64,000 nucleotides of DNA, taken from positions 1 through 64,000 of the forward strand of contig NZ_SRYA01000010.1 in the NCBI RefSeq assembly GCF_004793545.1, written 5' to 3'. Both the position numbers and the translations under genes were made by a program. Shown here one piece after another: positions 15,762 through 24,974 of the stretch. Under the pieces are notes generated by a model that saw only the letters and a list, made by a program, of their open reading frames with translations, was not told the DNA's origin and made no database searches. The DNA is from Petralouisia muris (GTDB taxonomy: Bacteria; Bacillota; Clostridia; Lachnospirales; Lachnospiraceae). Position 1 is the stretch's first letter. Every line of letters begins with the position of its first letter.

Positions 15762-17096
15762 GTGAAACAGGAAGCTTTGGAATTGTGGAGCATAGTGATA
15801 TGCTCTGCAGGATTTACCGGTCTGGCACATTATTTCTGTAAAAGGTATCTGGCATGTGCCAAGAGAGCTGCTGTATTATTTGATATAGCAGTATTTTTCA
15901 ATTATCTTATCGGAAATCTTATTTGCCAGAGAGGTTTTTATCTCGCCGGGGCAGCGCTGACACAGTTGGTTTTTGCAGGGGCGGTTGTGCTGCTGTTTCA
16001 GGCAGAATGGGAGAAAAAAATACTGGCTGCTGCAGTGTATCTATTCCTGACAAGACTTACCAGGAAGGCAGTTGGAAGCGTCTGTTCGATTCTGGCGCTG
16101 ATATTTTTGAGACTGATAGGGCAGGAGCCATTGATCGTTCCGGGAAGCGGGGCAGAGCTTGGAATTATTTTTCTGGAATTTGCTGCGGCGACAGCAGCAG
16201 TGTGTCTGCTGGCGCAGCCGCTGCGTTCTGTTTTTGAATTAAAAATAAAAAGCTGGTATCGTTCTCTTTCATTTCCGCTGATTGTGCTGATTGTGCTGGA
16301 AGATATTCTGGAATGGGGCGCCACAAGGGGAATTTTGTTCCGGGGCGAGGAAAACCGGAGCCTGTATCAAAACCAGTTATTCAGTTTAGGCACAGATGCA
16401 GCGCTGGCGTTTTTGTGTATTTGCAGCGGAATTTTTTTTGTGTTCGGCATGGAGCGGATCTACCGGGAACAGAAGAAAAAAGAGCAGTATCAGGGACAGG
16501 TTGGGGCTTACCAAATGCTGGAAGAACAGTATGTGCGGATGGAGCGGCTCAGGCATGACATGAAGAATCACGTAATTAGCCTGCAGAGATTGCTGCAAAG
16601 CCGGGAATGGGAGAAGATGGAGCGGTATCTGCAGAAAATGACAGAAACCGGAGCGTTGGATGAGACAGAGGAAAATACGGGAAATCAGGTGGTGGATGCA
16701 TTGCTTTACCAGAAACGGCAGAGGGCAGAGGAGGCAGGCATTTCCTGGAAATGCCAGATGCAGCTTGGGAAGCAATTGGAAGTGGAGGATTTTGATTTTT
16801 GTGTGATGCTTGGAAATATTCTGGATAACGCCATTGAAGCCTGTGAGAAATCAGAGGGAGAGCGGTGGATTGAGGTGCAGTCTGGAATCGTGAAGGATTT
16901 CTTTCTGATGGAAGTGAAAAACAGCACGGATGCAAAGGAGATTCCAGGCGTTTTAAAGGTGGTTCTGGAAGAACGGGGAATAGGGTTATATAATGTAAAG
17001 GAGACGGTAAAGAAGTACAATGGGGCAGTGAATATGGAAATTTTGGATCGGACATTTGCCATTTCGGTTCTGCTTCCAGCGCTGCGCCGGATATAA
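15762..17096 (+). CDS. GHKL histidine kinase (AgrC-like)
   Basis: 444-residue sensor kinase. Residues 1-225 have six or seven hydrophobic segments, the usual AgrC-type membrane sensor. The kinase part starts around 245 with RLRHDMKNHVISLQ (the phospho-accepting His in the HDMKNH box of HPK10-type kinases). The N-box is MLGNILDNAIEACE near 350 and the G-box GIGLYNVKETVKKY near 410. GTG 15762 is the start, with an AGAAGGGCAGG site before it. Cognate to the LytTR regulator just upstream. The ligand is not identifiable; no prepropeptide gene (AgrD-like) is visible beside it. Confidence 0.9.
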   Translation: MKQEALELWSIVICSAGFTGLAHYFCKRYLACAKRAAVLFDIAVFFNYLIGNLICQRGFYLAGAALTQLVFAGAVVLLFQAEWEKKILAAAVYLFLTRLTRKAVGSVCSILALIFLRLIGQEPLIVPGSGAELGIIFLEFAAATAAVCLLAQPLRSVFELKIKSWYRSLSFPLIVLIVLEDILEWGATRGILFRGEENRSLYQNQLFSLGTDAALAFLCICSGIFFVFGMERIYREQKKKEQYQGQVGAYQMLEEQYVRMERLRHDMKNHVISLQRLLQSREWEKMERYLQKMTETGALDETEENTGNQVVDALLYQKRQRAEEAGISWKCQMQLGKQLEVEDFDFCVMLGNILDNAIEACEKSEGERWIEVQSGIVKDFFLMEVKNSTDAKEIPGVLKVVLEERGIGLYNVKETVKKYNGAVNMEILDRTFAISVLLPALRRI

Positions 17097-17199
17097 CAGG
17101 CATTGAACCTCTTAAGACAAGATGCTAATACAGCCTTTTGCAGGCTCCGAGATAAGGAGTAGACACTGAATTCAGGATACAGAGACAGGAGGTTTGAAT

Positions 17200-17748
17200 A
17201 TGCATATTAAAACAATAGAAGGTCTAACCGGAGCCCATACGAATCATAATCTGCTGCAAACGCCCTTTAGAGTGTATAAGGACGCAAGGAGAAGGGGCGA
17301 TATGGGAGTCATGGAACGGGCCATGGGCTACATGGAAGATTTTGAAGGAAAGGCCAAGGAATATCAGGTGGAAGCAGAAGAAGGCATGAAGGAAGATGCA
17401 AAAGAGGCGGCGGAGCGGGAACAGCGGGATCAGGAAAAGCTGATTGAGAAATGCCGGGAAGACCGGTTAGAACAGGAAGAAAGAATCCAGGAAGCTGCAA
17501 AGCAGACAGAGGAAGGAACAACAACGGAATGGGGAAGTCCGGGATCGGATACGCTGGAAATCAGCAAAGAAGGCCAGCAGCTTTCGGACGGCGGAATGAA
17601 ACCGGTTCCGTTGAAGGGCACTGGAAATCATTCGGTATCAGAAGAAAAGCGCGGCCAGCTGCCAGAGCTGAAGCCAGTAGTTTATACCAGAGAAGGAAAT
17701 TCCGGACTGGTGGTTTCCATGCAAGGAAATATCAATCTATCCGTATAA
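17200..17748 (+). CDS. Hypothetical coiled-coil protein
   Basis: A 182-residue soluble, highly charged protein that I do not recognise. Residues 30-115 are almost entirely Glu, Lys, Arg, Gln and Ala and should form a long helix or coiled coil; the last 65 residues are Ser/Gly/Pro-rich and end in a short beta-like tail (LVVSMQGNINLSV). No signal peptide or membrane segment. AGGAGG sits 8 bases before ATG 17200. It has its own strong terminator and lies between the AgrC-like kinase and the Hpt gene, so it may be a stand-alone unit. Confidence 0.6.
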   Translation: MHIKTIEGLTGAHTNHNLLQTPFRVYKDARRRGDMGVMERAMGYMEDFEGKAKEYQVEAEEGMKEDAKEAAEREQRDQEKLIEKCREDRLEQEERIQEAAKQTEEGTTTEWGSPGSDTLEISKEGQQLSDGGMKPVPLKGTGNHSVSEEKRGQLPELKPVVYTREGNSGLVVSMQGNINLSV

Positions 17749-17753
17749 GAGGA

Positions 17754-17780
17754 GAATCCTGTACAGCAGGATTCTTTTTT
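17754..17780 (+). terminator. Rho-independent terminator after the coiled-coil gene
   Basis: GAATCCTG (17754-17761) pairs with CAGGATTC (17767-17774), followed directly by six T. Confidence 0.85.
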
Positions 17781-17807
17781 CTTATTTTAAATGGATGAAC
17801 AAACAGG

Positions 17808-17836
17808 TTGCGATATGAATTGAAATATGTTACAAT
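17808..17836 (+). promoter_or_regulatory. Promoter of the Hpt/hybrid kinase pair
   Basis: TTGCGA (17808-17813), 17-base spacer, TACAAT (17831-17836), 38 bases before the Hpt gene. Confidence 0.6.
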
Positions 17837-17874
17837 AAAAACATTGATATTACAGAGAAAAAGGAGTTATTTTT

Positions 17875-18222
17875 ATGAATCTACTTGATGAATTAAGAGA
17901 ACTGGGCGTGAGCGTAGACGAGGGAGTAAAGCGTTTGGGAGGCAATACTGCCATTTATAAAAAGATGTTGGGAACTTTTACAAAAATGATGAAAAATTAT
18001 TCTTTTGAGCCTGATTTTGATAACACAGACTATGAGGATATTATAGAAAAGGCGCATGCTATTAAGGGAGCTTCCGGGAATCTGTCTGTAACTCCGGTAT
18101 ATGAGGCGTACAGCGAGATTGTAAGGCTTTTGCGGAATGATCAGCCTGAGGAAGCCCGGGAGGTTCTTGTAAATGTATTGCCTGTCCAGGAGAAGATTAT
18201 AAGCGCCATAGATAATTCATAA
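17875..18222 (+). CDS. Hpt-domain phosphotransfer protein
   Basis: 115-residue protein that is a single histidine phosphotransfer domain. The phosphorylated His lies in AHAIKGASGNLSV at about residue 61-62, in the right helical context. It sits 13 bases upstream of a hybrid kinase with two receiver domains, so the natural reading is a phosphorelay: kinase His to receiver Asp to this Hpt. An AAGGAG site lies before ATG 17875. Confidence 0.88.
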   Translation: MNLLDELRELGVSVDEGVKRLGGNTAIYKKMLGTFTKMMKNYSFEPDFDNTDYEDIIEKAHAIKGASGNLSVTPVYEAYSEIVRLLRNDQPEEAREVLVNVLPVQEKIISAIDNS

Positions 18223-18235
18223 TATGGAGGGGCCG

Positions 18236-20782
18236 ATGGAGAAGAATATTAAGAACTTTTTAAGGAACAGCTTTGTCAGTGTAATCAGCGTATGCGTTGT
18301 AGTATTTATCGGGCTTGTTCTGATTATGGGCAAACGGACAGAAGATACGATTGATGAAATCAGCGAGATATATATGTCTGAGATGAATACGCAGCTGGGT
18401 CAGAAATTTACTACAGTGGTGGGACTCCGATTGGAACAGGTACAGGGGCTGATCCGGCAGGTGCCGCCGGAAACGGCAGCCTATGGGTCTGAGATGACAG
18501 AAGATCTTACCCTTTGCGGAGAAGTCAGGGAATTTAGCTTCCTTGGGCTGTATTCGGAAGACGGAACGCTGGAGACGATTTATGGAGAACCGGTGGAGGT
18601 TTCTCAGGAGGCTGTGCTTCGTTCCCTGAATAAAGATGGAAATATTGTGGCAATGGGAATGAACGAGAATGGCGAACGGATGCTCATCCTGGGAAAAAGA
18701 GCGGAATATCCCATGAAAGACGGCGGAACAAGCACTGCGTTGATTGCCGGAGTTCCCATGGAATATTTGAAAGAGGCTCTTTTTCTGGATTCTGAAGAGA
18801 CGCTGGTCTATTCTCATATTATCGACGGTAATGGAAACTTTGTGATACGAAGCGGAGATGCGTTCCGGGAGAGTTATTTTGAACGGATTCTGGCAGAAGC
18901 GAAGGATCATAAGGGAAGCGCGGAGGAGTATGTGAAAGAGCTTAAGGAGGCAATGAAAACAGGAAGCTCTTATTCTAAGCTTGTAACCATTAATGGAGAG
19001 AAGCGGTATACTTACTGTACGCCTATTTCAGAAGCTCATGACTGGTATCTGGTTACCGTTATGAGAAGCGAAGCTATGGACGCGCCTATCAGCAGCCTGG
19101 ATATTCAGCGCATCGGAATTATGGTTGGGTCTTCCGTTATGATTCTGGTGGCCATGTCCATTGTGTTTTTATTGTATTTCCGGTTCTCCATCCGTCAGAT
19201 GGAAGAACTGAACGACGCTAAGCAGAAGGCTATTCAGTCGGATAAAGCGAAAAGTGAGTTCCTGTCCAGTATGAGCCATGATATTCGGACGCCTATGAAT
19301 GCGATTATTGGAATGACGGAGATTGCATTGAAGAATATTAAGGACCCGGAGCGAGTGGTGGATTGTCTGAGTAAAGTCAAGCTGTCCAGTAAGCATTTGC
19401 TGGGATTGATTAATGATGTGCTTGACATGTCCAAGATTGAAAGCGGCAAGATGACGCTGAATATGAACCAGATGTCCCTGCGGGAAGCTATGGACGATAT
19501 TGTAAATATTATGCAGCCTCAGGTGAAAGCCAAAAGTCAGTATTTCGATATTTTTATTCAGTCTATTTTGGCGGAAGATGTATTCTGTGATTCGGTACGT
19601 CTGAATCAGGTGCTTTTAAACCTTCTGTCAAACGCTGTGAAATTTACGCCGGAGGAAGGCAGGATTGATGTGCATTTGTATCAGGAGGAATCTCCGGAAG
19701 ACGAAAATTACGTGCGCACCCATTTTATTGTGGAGGATACGGGAATTGGAATGTCTGAGGAATTCCAGAGGAAAATCTTCGACAGCTTTGAGCGGGAGAA
19801 TTCCGATCAGGTGGCTAAGATTATGGGAACCGGATTGGGAATGTCTATTACTAAGGCCATTGTGGATTTGATGAAAGGCACCATTGTATTGACCAGTGAA
19901 CAGGGGCGGGGAAGCAAATTCCATATCACTCTGGATTTGAAGAAGTCTGAGATAGATGAGAGGGATATGATGCTGCCGCATTGGGATGTGCTGGTGGTGG
20001 ATGACAATGAACAGTTGTGTACCAGCGCAGTTGCCAATTTACAAGAGCTGGGCGTACATACAGAATGGTCGTTGGACGGCCGGCAGGCAGTCCGTATGAT
20101 TGAGGATCGCCATTTGCAGAACAATGATTACGATTTTGTGCTGGTAGATTGGAAAATGCCGTATATGAACGGAATCGAAGTGATTCGTGAAATGCGGAAC
20201 GTGACAGACGGCAATAAGATACCTGCATTTTTGATTTCTGCCTATGACTGGAGTGAGCTGAAGGAAGAGGTGGATGCATCAGAGATTGAAGGATTTATCT
20301 CCAAGCCGCTGTTTAAGTCTACGCTGTATCTGTATCTGAAGAAGTACATGGAAGGCGAAGCTTATGAGGATGAGAGCGAGGAAGCGGAAATAGATTTTGA
20401 AGGCAAGCATATTTTGCTGGCGGAAGATATTGATGTGAACTGGGAATTTATCAGCGAGATTTTAAGTTCTGTGGGACTGGTGCTGGAACGCGCCATCAAT
20501 GGAAAGGAATGCCTGGAGAAATTTGAAGCTTCTGAGATTGGATTCTATGATGCAATTTTGATGGATATCCGTATGCCAGTGATGAACGGGTATGATGCTA
20601 CAGTTGCTATCCGCAGCCTGGAGCGGAGCGATAACGGACTTCCGATTATCGCCATGACGGCGGATGCTTTTTCCGATGATGCACAGCATTGTCTGGAGGT
20701 AGGTATGGACGCGCATATTGCAAAACCAATTGATTTGAAAGAATGTATGCGGACGTTACAGAAGTATTTGAATGAATCATAA
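18236..20782 (+). CDS. Hybrid histidine kinase with two receiver domains
   Basis: 848-residue membrane sensor kinase. Helix 1 at about residues 12-32, an external sensor region (35-285, probably a Cache-like double fold), helix 2 at 290-315, then a dimerisation domain with phospho-acceptor His348 (SHDIRTPMNAI), ATPase domain with GTGLGMSITKAIV, receiver 1 with Asp638 (LVDWKMP) and receiver 2 with Asp777 (LMDIRMP). I start at ATG 18236 because the ATG at 18224 is part of its GGAGG site. In receiver 1 the usual Asp-Met pair is Asp-Trp. It forms an operon with the Hpt gene; no DNA-binding output gene is adjacent. Confidence 0.9.
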   Translation: MEKNIKNFLRNSFVSVISVCVVVFIGLVLIMGKRTEDTIDEISEIYMSEMNTQLGQKFTTVVGLRLEQVQGLIRQVPPETAAYGSEMTEDLTLCGEVREFSFLGLYSEDGTLETIYGEPVEVSQEAVLRSLNKDGNIVAMGMNENGERMLILGKRAEYPMKDGGTSTALIAGVPMEYLKEALFLDSEETLVYSHIIDGNGNFVIRSGDAFRESYFERILAEAKDHKGSAEEYVKELKEAMKTGSSYSKLVTINGEKRYTYCTPISEAHDWYLVTVMRSEAMDAPISSLDIQRIGIMVGSSVMILVAMSIVFLLYFRFSIRQMEELNDAKQKAIQSDKAKSEFLSSMSHDIRTPMNAIIGMTEIALKNIKDPERVVDCLSKVKLSSKHLLGLINDVLDMSKIESGKMTLNMNQMSLREAMDDIVNIMQPQVKAKSQYFDIFIQSILAEDVFCDSVRLNQVLLNLLSNAVKFTPEEGRIDVHLYQEESPEDENYVRTHFIVEDTGIGMSEEFQRKIFDSFERENSDQVAKIMGTGLGMSITKAIVDLMKGTIVLTSEQGRGSKFHITLDLKKSEIDERDMMLPHWDVLVVDDNEQLCTSAVANLQELGVHTEWSLDGRQAVRMIEDRHLQNNDYDFVLVDWKMPYMNGIEVIREMRNVTDGNKIPAFLISAYDWSELKEEVDASEIEGFISKPLFKSTLYLYLKKYMEGEAYEDESEEAEIDFEGKHILLAEDIDVNWEFISEILSSVGLVLERAINGKECLEKFEASEIGFYDAILMDIRMPVMNGYDATVAIRSLERSDNGLPIIAMTADAFSDDAQHCLEVGMDAHIAKPIDLKECMRTLQKYLNES

Positions 20783-20788
20783 AAGATT

Positions 20789-20826
20789 GGCCGTATCGGA
20801 GATGAAAGTCGCCGATGCGGCCTTTT
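20789..20826 (+). terminator. Rho-independent terminator after the hybrid kinase
   Basis: GGCCGTATCGG (20789-20799) pairs with CCGATGCGGCC (20812-20822) with one mismatch, then TTTT. Confidence 0.8.
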
Positions 20827-20968
20827 CTGTTACTAGGGGCACTGTGCCCGGCGCCTAAAGCAGCCAAGTCCCTGAGAATTGGGGAATTGAGGGAGCTGCT
20901 CCCGACTTGTCCGCTTTGTTTGATGGAACAGGCTTTCTGGGAATCCGGAAAAAATAATGTGAAAGTGA

Positions 20969-20997
20969 TTGACAATTAGAAAATGCGGTAGTATAAT
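20969..20997 (+). promoter_or_regulatory. Consensus promoter of cysK
   Basis: TTGACA (20969-20974), exact 17-base spacer and TATAAT (20992-20997): a perfect consensus. Just after it, CCTAGTAGTAAAGTAGG holds a CCTA/TAGG dyad, which could be an Rrf2/CymR-type operator for sulfur control (weak inference). Confidence 0.8.
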
Positions 20998-21060
20998 CTA
21001 AAACATATTAATCCTAGTAGTAAAGTAGGAAATAAGAAAAAGATAATGGAGGCAGGAGTC

Positions 21061-21999
21061 ATGAGTCAAATTAAAGAAAGCGCTTTGGAATTAATTGGAG
21101 GAACTCCGATACTGAAACTGAATGGATATATGAGAAAGGCAGGCATTACGGATGCAGTCGTACTTGCTAAGTTGGAATATCTCAATCCAGCCGGTTCCGT
21201 AAAAGACCGTATTGCGCTGGCAATGATAGAAGATGCTGAGAAGAAAGGGATCTTAAAAGAAGGAGCAACTATTATTGAGCCTACCAGCGGCAACACAGGC
21301 ATTGGCCTTGCATCTGTGGCGGCATCTAAGGGATATCGGGCAATTCTGACCCTGCCGGAGACGATGAGCGTGGAACGGAGGAATCTGCTGAAAGCTTATG
21401 GAGCAGAGCTGGTGCTGACGGAAGGGTCCAAAGGCATGCAGGGGGCAGTCGACAAGGCAGAAGAACTGCGAAATGAAATCGAAGGTGCAGTGATTCTGGG
21501 TCAGTTTGTGAATCCGGCAAATCCGGCAGTTCACAAAGCCACAACGGGACCGGAAATCTGGCAGCAGACAGAGGGAAAGGTGGATATTTTTGTGGCAGGC
21601 GTCGGAACCGGAGGAACGATTACAGGCGTTGGGGGATATTTAAAGGAGCAAAATCCGAAGGTACAGGTTGTGGCAGTGGAACCTGCCGGAAGTCCAGTGC
21701 TTTCTAAAGGAAATTCAGGTCCGCACAAAATCCAGGGAATCGGCGCAGGATTTGTGCCGGAGGTTTTGAATACTGAGGTATATGATGAAGTGATTGCCAT
21801 AGAGAACGAAGAGGCTTTTGCAGAGGGAAGGGCTTTTGCAGAAAGTGAAGGGATTCTGGTGGGCATCTCATCAGGAGCAGCTTTAAAAGCGGCGGCAATT
21901 TTAGCTGGAAGACCGGAAAATCATGGAAAGACAATCGTTGCATTGCTTCCGGATTCCGGAGACAGGTATTTATCTACTCCGTTGTTTCAAAATAGCTGA
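21061..21999 (+). CDS. cysK: Cysteine synthase A (O-acetylserine thiol-lyase)
   Basis: 312-residue PLP enzyme making L-cysteine from O-acetylserine and sulfide in the cytoplasm. The PLP Lys48 is in [12 protein letters not shown]; the substrate loop [10 protein letters not shown] lies near residue 73; the phosphate-binding loop [13 protein letters not shown] near 180; and the C-terminal SSGAAL near 268. ATG 21061 is chosen because the in-frame ATG at 21046 belongs to the GGAGGCAGGAG ribosome site. No cysE is next to it. Transcribed from its own strong promoter. Confidence 0.95.
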   Translation: MSQIKESALELIGGTPILKLNGYMRKAGITDAVVLAKLEYLNPAGSVKDRIALAMIEDAEKKGILKEGATIIEPTSGNTGIGLASVAASKGYRAILTLPETMSVERRNLLKAYGAELVLTEGSKGMQGAVDKAEELRNEIEGAVILGQFVNPANPAVHKATTGPEIWQQTEGKVDIFVAGVGTGGTITGVGGYLKEQNPKVQVVAVEPAGSPVLSKGNSGPHKIQGIGAGFVPEVLNTEVYDEVIAIENEEAFAEGRAFAESEGILVGISSGAALKAAAILAGRPENHGKTIVALLPDSGDRYLSTPLFQNS

Positions 22000-22042
22000 T
22001 CAGCGCTTGTGCTGCAGCTGATGGCCAGCGTTCTGCTCGGGA

Positions 22043-22123
22043 GCATACTTATTTGTCCAATGATCTGCTGTTTTTCCTGAAACCTTGGGAATCGGTTGGC
22101 AAATCATTTGGCTCAAGGGCATA
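22043..22123 (+). repeat. Hairpin intergenic repeat, copy B
   Basis: Left arm CCAATGATCTGC (22057-22068) and right arm GCAAATCATTTGG (22099-22111), ending in CATTTGGCTCAAGGGCATA (22105-22123). It aligns with copy A at 7009-7085; its right arm is the exact reverse complement of copy A's left arm. It occupies part of the 332-base gap 22000-22331. Confidence 0.6.
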
Positions 22124-22246
22124 GTTCCATGTATCAGTATGGCTGTATCAGCATTGTTTAATATCTTTGTTTCCGGGCATGTCTGAGAATTGATTATGTA
22201 AAACGCCAGTTTTCTTCTTCAGATATGTCCGGTGAAACATCCCCCC

Positions 22247-22269
22247 AGGAGGCTTCCCTCCTTTTTTTT
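22247..22269 (+). terminator. Rho-independent terminator downstream of cysK
   Basis: AGGAGG, loop CTTC, CCTCCT, then eight T (22262-22269). Confidence 0.8.
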
Positions 22270-22331
22270 GTTGTGATAAAATATGAAATATTTTAAATGA
22301 AAGAAAAGAGCAAAAGAGAGGAAACTGAAAG

Positions 22332-23984
22332 ATGAAGAGAAGCTGCGGAGTGTTTTGTGTGATAAATTTCTGGATGAAAAAAGCGTGTATTCTCTGCTGC
22401 CTTGCGCTGATATCGGCCGGAATGCTGGCAGGCTGCAATGGGAAAGGAAAAGAGAAAGAGAAAGAGAAAGATTCCGCTGACAGTATTGTGTGTTATGTGG
22501 GGCATGGATTCTGGGACAGCTCTCTGGACCCGGTGAAGGGCGGCTTTGCCTATGGATATGATTTCATTTACAACGCCCTGGTACGGGTAAATGCACAGTC
22601 GGAGTATGAAGGGGATCTGGCAGAAAGCTGGGAGATTTCTGAGGATGCGCTGACCTATACATACAAGCTGAAACAGGGAATCCATTTTCAGGACGGTTCT
22701 GGTTTGACGGCAGAGGATGTGGTGTTTACCTATGAAACGGTGATGGCAAATCAGGGACAAAATGAGAAGGTGGATTTGTCTCAGGTGGCTCAGGTGGAGG
22801 CTTTGGATGAGTATACGGTACAGTTTACCTTAAAGGAGCATTTTTCTCCATTTCTGGACAGTACCGCTCAGCTTGGGATTGTGCCTTCCGATGGGTATGA
22901 CAGCGATTCCTACGACCGGACGCCGGTGGGAACAGGCCCTTTCCGAGTGGTTCAGTACGATATGGATCAGCAATTGATTGTGGAAGCAAACGAAGATTAT
23001 TTTGAAGGGGCGCCGCAGATTCAAAGGGTGACTTTTGTGGATATGGACAATGAGGCTGCATTTTCCAATGCCAGATCCGGCCAATTGGATGTGGTAATGG
23101 TACAGCCTTCCTATGTAGCAGAAACAATAGAGGGAATGCATGCGGAGAGATTAGAGACTATGGATGTGAGGAATATAAGCCTTCCCTGCCGGGAGCCGGA
23201 GATGCTCACAGGGGCTGACGGAGAAGAGATAGCTGTTGGAAATCCAGTTACCTCTGATTTGTCAGTACGGAAAGCGTTATCTATTGGAGTGAACCGCCAG
23301 GAAGTCATTGACAATGCTTTTAACGGCGTAGGCAGGCCGGCAAAGGGATGGACGGATAATTTAATTTGGGGAAATACAAAAGAATATGAAGATTCCAAAA
23401 CCGAAGAAGCCAGGCAAATCTTAGAAGAAAGCGGCTGGATTGACACGGATGGCGATGGAATCCGCGAAAAAGATGGAATACCATGCGCATTTGAGATTTA
23501 CACGCCTTCAGACGAGCCGGATCGCTATCTGCTGGCAGCGGCAGTGGCGGAGGATGTACAGAAACTTGGGATTTCCATTGAGGTAAAGCAGACCACATGG
23601 GATGAGATTGCAGTGAAATCTTATACCCAGGGAGTGGTATGGGGGTTCGGCCAATACAGCCCCATGGTGATTGACAACCAGTTTCGGTCAGAGCATTTTA
23701 TCACCCAAACTTATGGCAATCCCAGCGGCTATCAGAATGAAACAGCAGACAGGCTGATAGAAGAAGCCATTGCAGCCAATAGTCAGGCGGAAGCCGTTGC
23801 AGCATGGAAAGAAGTGCAGAATGTGTACGCCGGAGATTATCCTTATTTATATCTTGTGAATATTGAACATTGCTATTTCGTCAGTGACCGGCTGGATATT
23901 TCTGCGGATACTCAGATTCCCCATCCCCATGGACATGGGATACCGATTATCTGCAATCTGAAAGACTGGAAAATCAAAGAATAA
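22332..23984 (+). CDS. Peptide/nickel-type ABC transporter substrate-binding lipoprotein
   Basis: 550-residue extracellular solute-binding protein (SBP_bac_5 family). The lipobox MLAGC puts the lipid-bearing Cys at residue 35. An internal Met15 would give a more usual signal peptide, but only ATG 22332 has a good AGAGAGG site. Family motifs: LAESWEISEDALTYTYKLKQGIHF, TAEDVVFTYETV, and TPVGTGPFRV. The last 20 residues carry HPHGHG, a possible metal site. First gene of a five-gene operon with two permeases and two ATPases, all with short gaps. Substrate could be peptide, nickel or a metal chelate; I cannot decide. Confidence 0.88.
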   Translation: MKRSCGVFCVINFWMKKACILCCLALISAGMLAGCNGKGKEKEKEKDSADSIVCYVGHGFWDSSLDPVKGGFAYGYDFIYNALVRVNAQSEYEGDLAESWEISEDALTYTYKLKQGIHFQDGSGLTAEDVVFTYETVMANQGQNEKVDLSQVAQVEALDEYTVQFTLKEHFSPFLDSTAQLGIVPSDGYDSDSYDRTPVGTGPFRVVQYDMDQQLIVEANEDYFEGAPQIQRVTFVDMDNEAAFSNARSGQLDVVMVQPSYVAETIEGMHAERLETMDVRNISLPCREPEMLTGADGEEIAVGNPVTSDLSVRKALSIGVNRQEVIDNAFNGVGRPAKGWTDNLIWGNTKEYEDSKTEEARQILEESGWIDTDGDGIREKDGIPCAFEIYTPSDEPDRYLLAAAVAEDVQKLGISIEVKQTTWDEIAVKSYTQGVVWGFGQYSPMVIDNQFRSEHFITQTYGNPSGYQNETADRLIEEAIAANSQAEAVAAWKEVQNVYAGDYPYLYLVNIEHCYFVSDRLDISADTQIPHPHGHGIPIICNLKDWKIKE

Positions 23985-23999
23985 AAGAAGGGAAATTCC

Positions 24000-24974
24000 A
24001 TGAAGAAATTTATATTCCAGGCAGTCCGCATGGTTACTCTGCTGATTGCCATAAGCATCTTGTCATTTTTGATGATGGCAAAGTCGCCTGTGGACCCACT
24101 GACTGCTTATATCGGAACAAATTCCACAATTTCTGAAGAGGCGAAAGAAGAGATTGCAGAATATTGGGGCCTGAATGAACCGCCTCTGGAGCGGTTTCTG
24201 GCCTGGGCAGGCAATACTCTCAGGGGAGACTTTGGAGAATCCATTGTCTACAAACAGCCGGTGCTGACAGTAATCAAAGAAAGGTTTCGGTATTCCCTGG
24301 CCCTGATGCTGATTGCCTGGCTCAGTTCCGGGATTCTGGGATTTCTTTTGGGGATCGGGGCGGCCGTCTGTAAGGACAGCGTCTTAGATAAGACTTTGAA
24401 AATGGTCTGCCTGACGTTCCAGTCGGCTCCGACCTTTTGGGTGGGGCTTTTAATGCTCAGCATTTTTGCGGTAAATTTGGGCTGGTTTCCCATTGGACTG
24501 GCGGCGCCTATGGGAAAAGTAGCCTCCGAGGTAACGGTGGGAGAGCGGATTCACCATCTGGTGCTGCCTTCCGTTACCTTGAGTATTCTGGGAATTGGGA
24601 AAATAACATTGTATACAAGACAGAAATTGCTGGAGATTCTGGGCAGTGAATTTATTCTGTATGCCAGAGCCAGGGGAGAAAGTGTCTGGCAGATTGTGAA
24701 AGGCCATGGAATCAAAAATATTGCGATTCCTGCAATTACGGTGCAGTTTGCCTCCTTCAGTGAATTGTTCGGTGGAATTGCGTTGGCAGAGACGGTATTT
24801 TCCTATCCGGGAATCGGAAGTGCGGTGACTGCCGCAGGGCTTGGGGGAGATGTGCCGCTGCTTTTGGGAATTGCAATATTCAGCGCCATCTTTGTTTTTG
24901 CAGGAAATTTAATTGCAAATATCCTGTACGGCATCGTAGATCCCAGAATCAGGGAGGGAGTTTCTCATGAGTAG
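24000..24974 (+). CDS. ABC transporter permease (DppB/NikB type)
   Basis: 324-residue membrane permease with an N-terminal helix, an external loop containing LTAYIGTNSTISEEAKEEI then WGLNEPPLERF, and five further helices. The EAA-type coupling segment is YARARGESVWQIVKGHGIKN near residue 220-240. It is the first of two permeases in the operon; only 15 bases separate it from the binding-protein gene and it overlaps the next permease by 8 bases, as is typical for DppB/C pairs. Confidence 0.9.
   Translation: MKKFIFQAVRMVTLLIAISILSFLMMAKSPVDPLTAYIGTNSTISEEAKEEIAEYWGLNEPPLERFLAWAGNTLRGDFGESIVYKQPVLTVIKERFRYSLALMLIAWLSSGILGFLLGIGAAVCKDSVLDKTLKMVCLTFQSAPTFWVGLLMLSIFAVNLGWFPIGLAAPMGKVASEVTVGERIHHLVLPSVTLSILGIGKITLYTRQKLLEILGSEFILYARARGESVWQIVKGHGIKNIAIPAITVQFASFSELFGGIALAETVFSYPGIGSAVTAAGLGGDVPLLLGIAIFSAIFVFAGNLIANILYGIVDPRIREGVSHE

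Noticed and set aside
17097-17199. Flagellar sigma-28 type promoter (CCGAGATA) before the coiled-coil gene
   Set aside because: The matching -35 (TAAA/TAAG) is not at the required distance.
20835-20980. Short plus-strand frame with Cys-Pro pairs (CPAP, CPLC) before cysK
   Set aside because: No start codon with ribosome site; it runs through the cysK -35 box. Likely chance.
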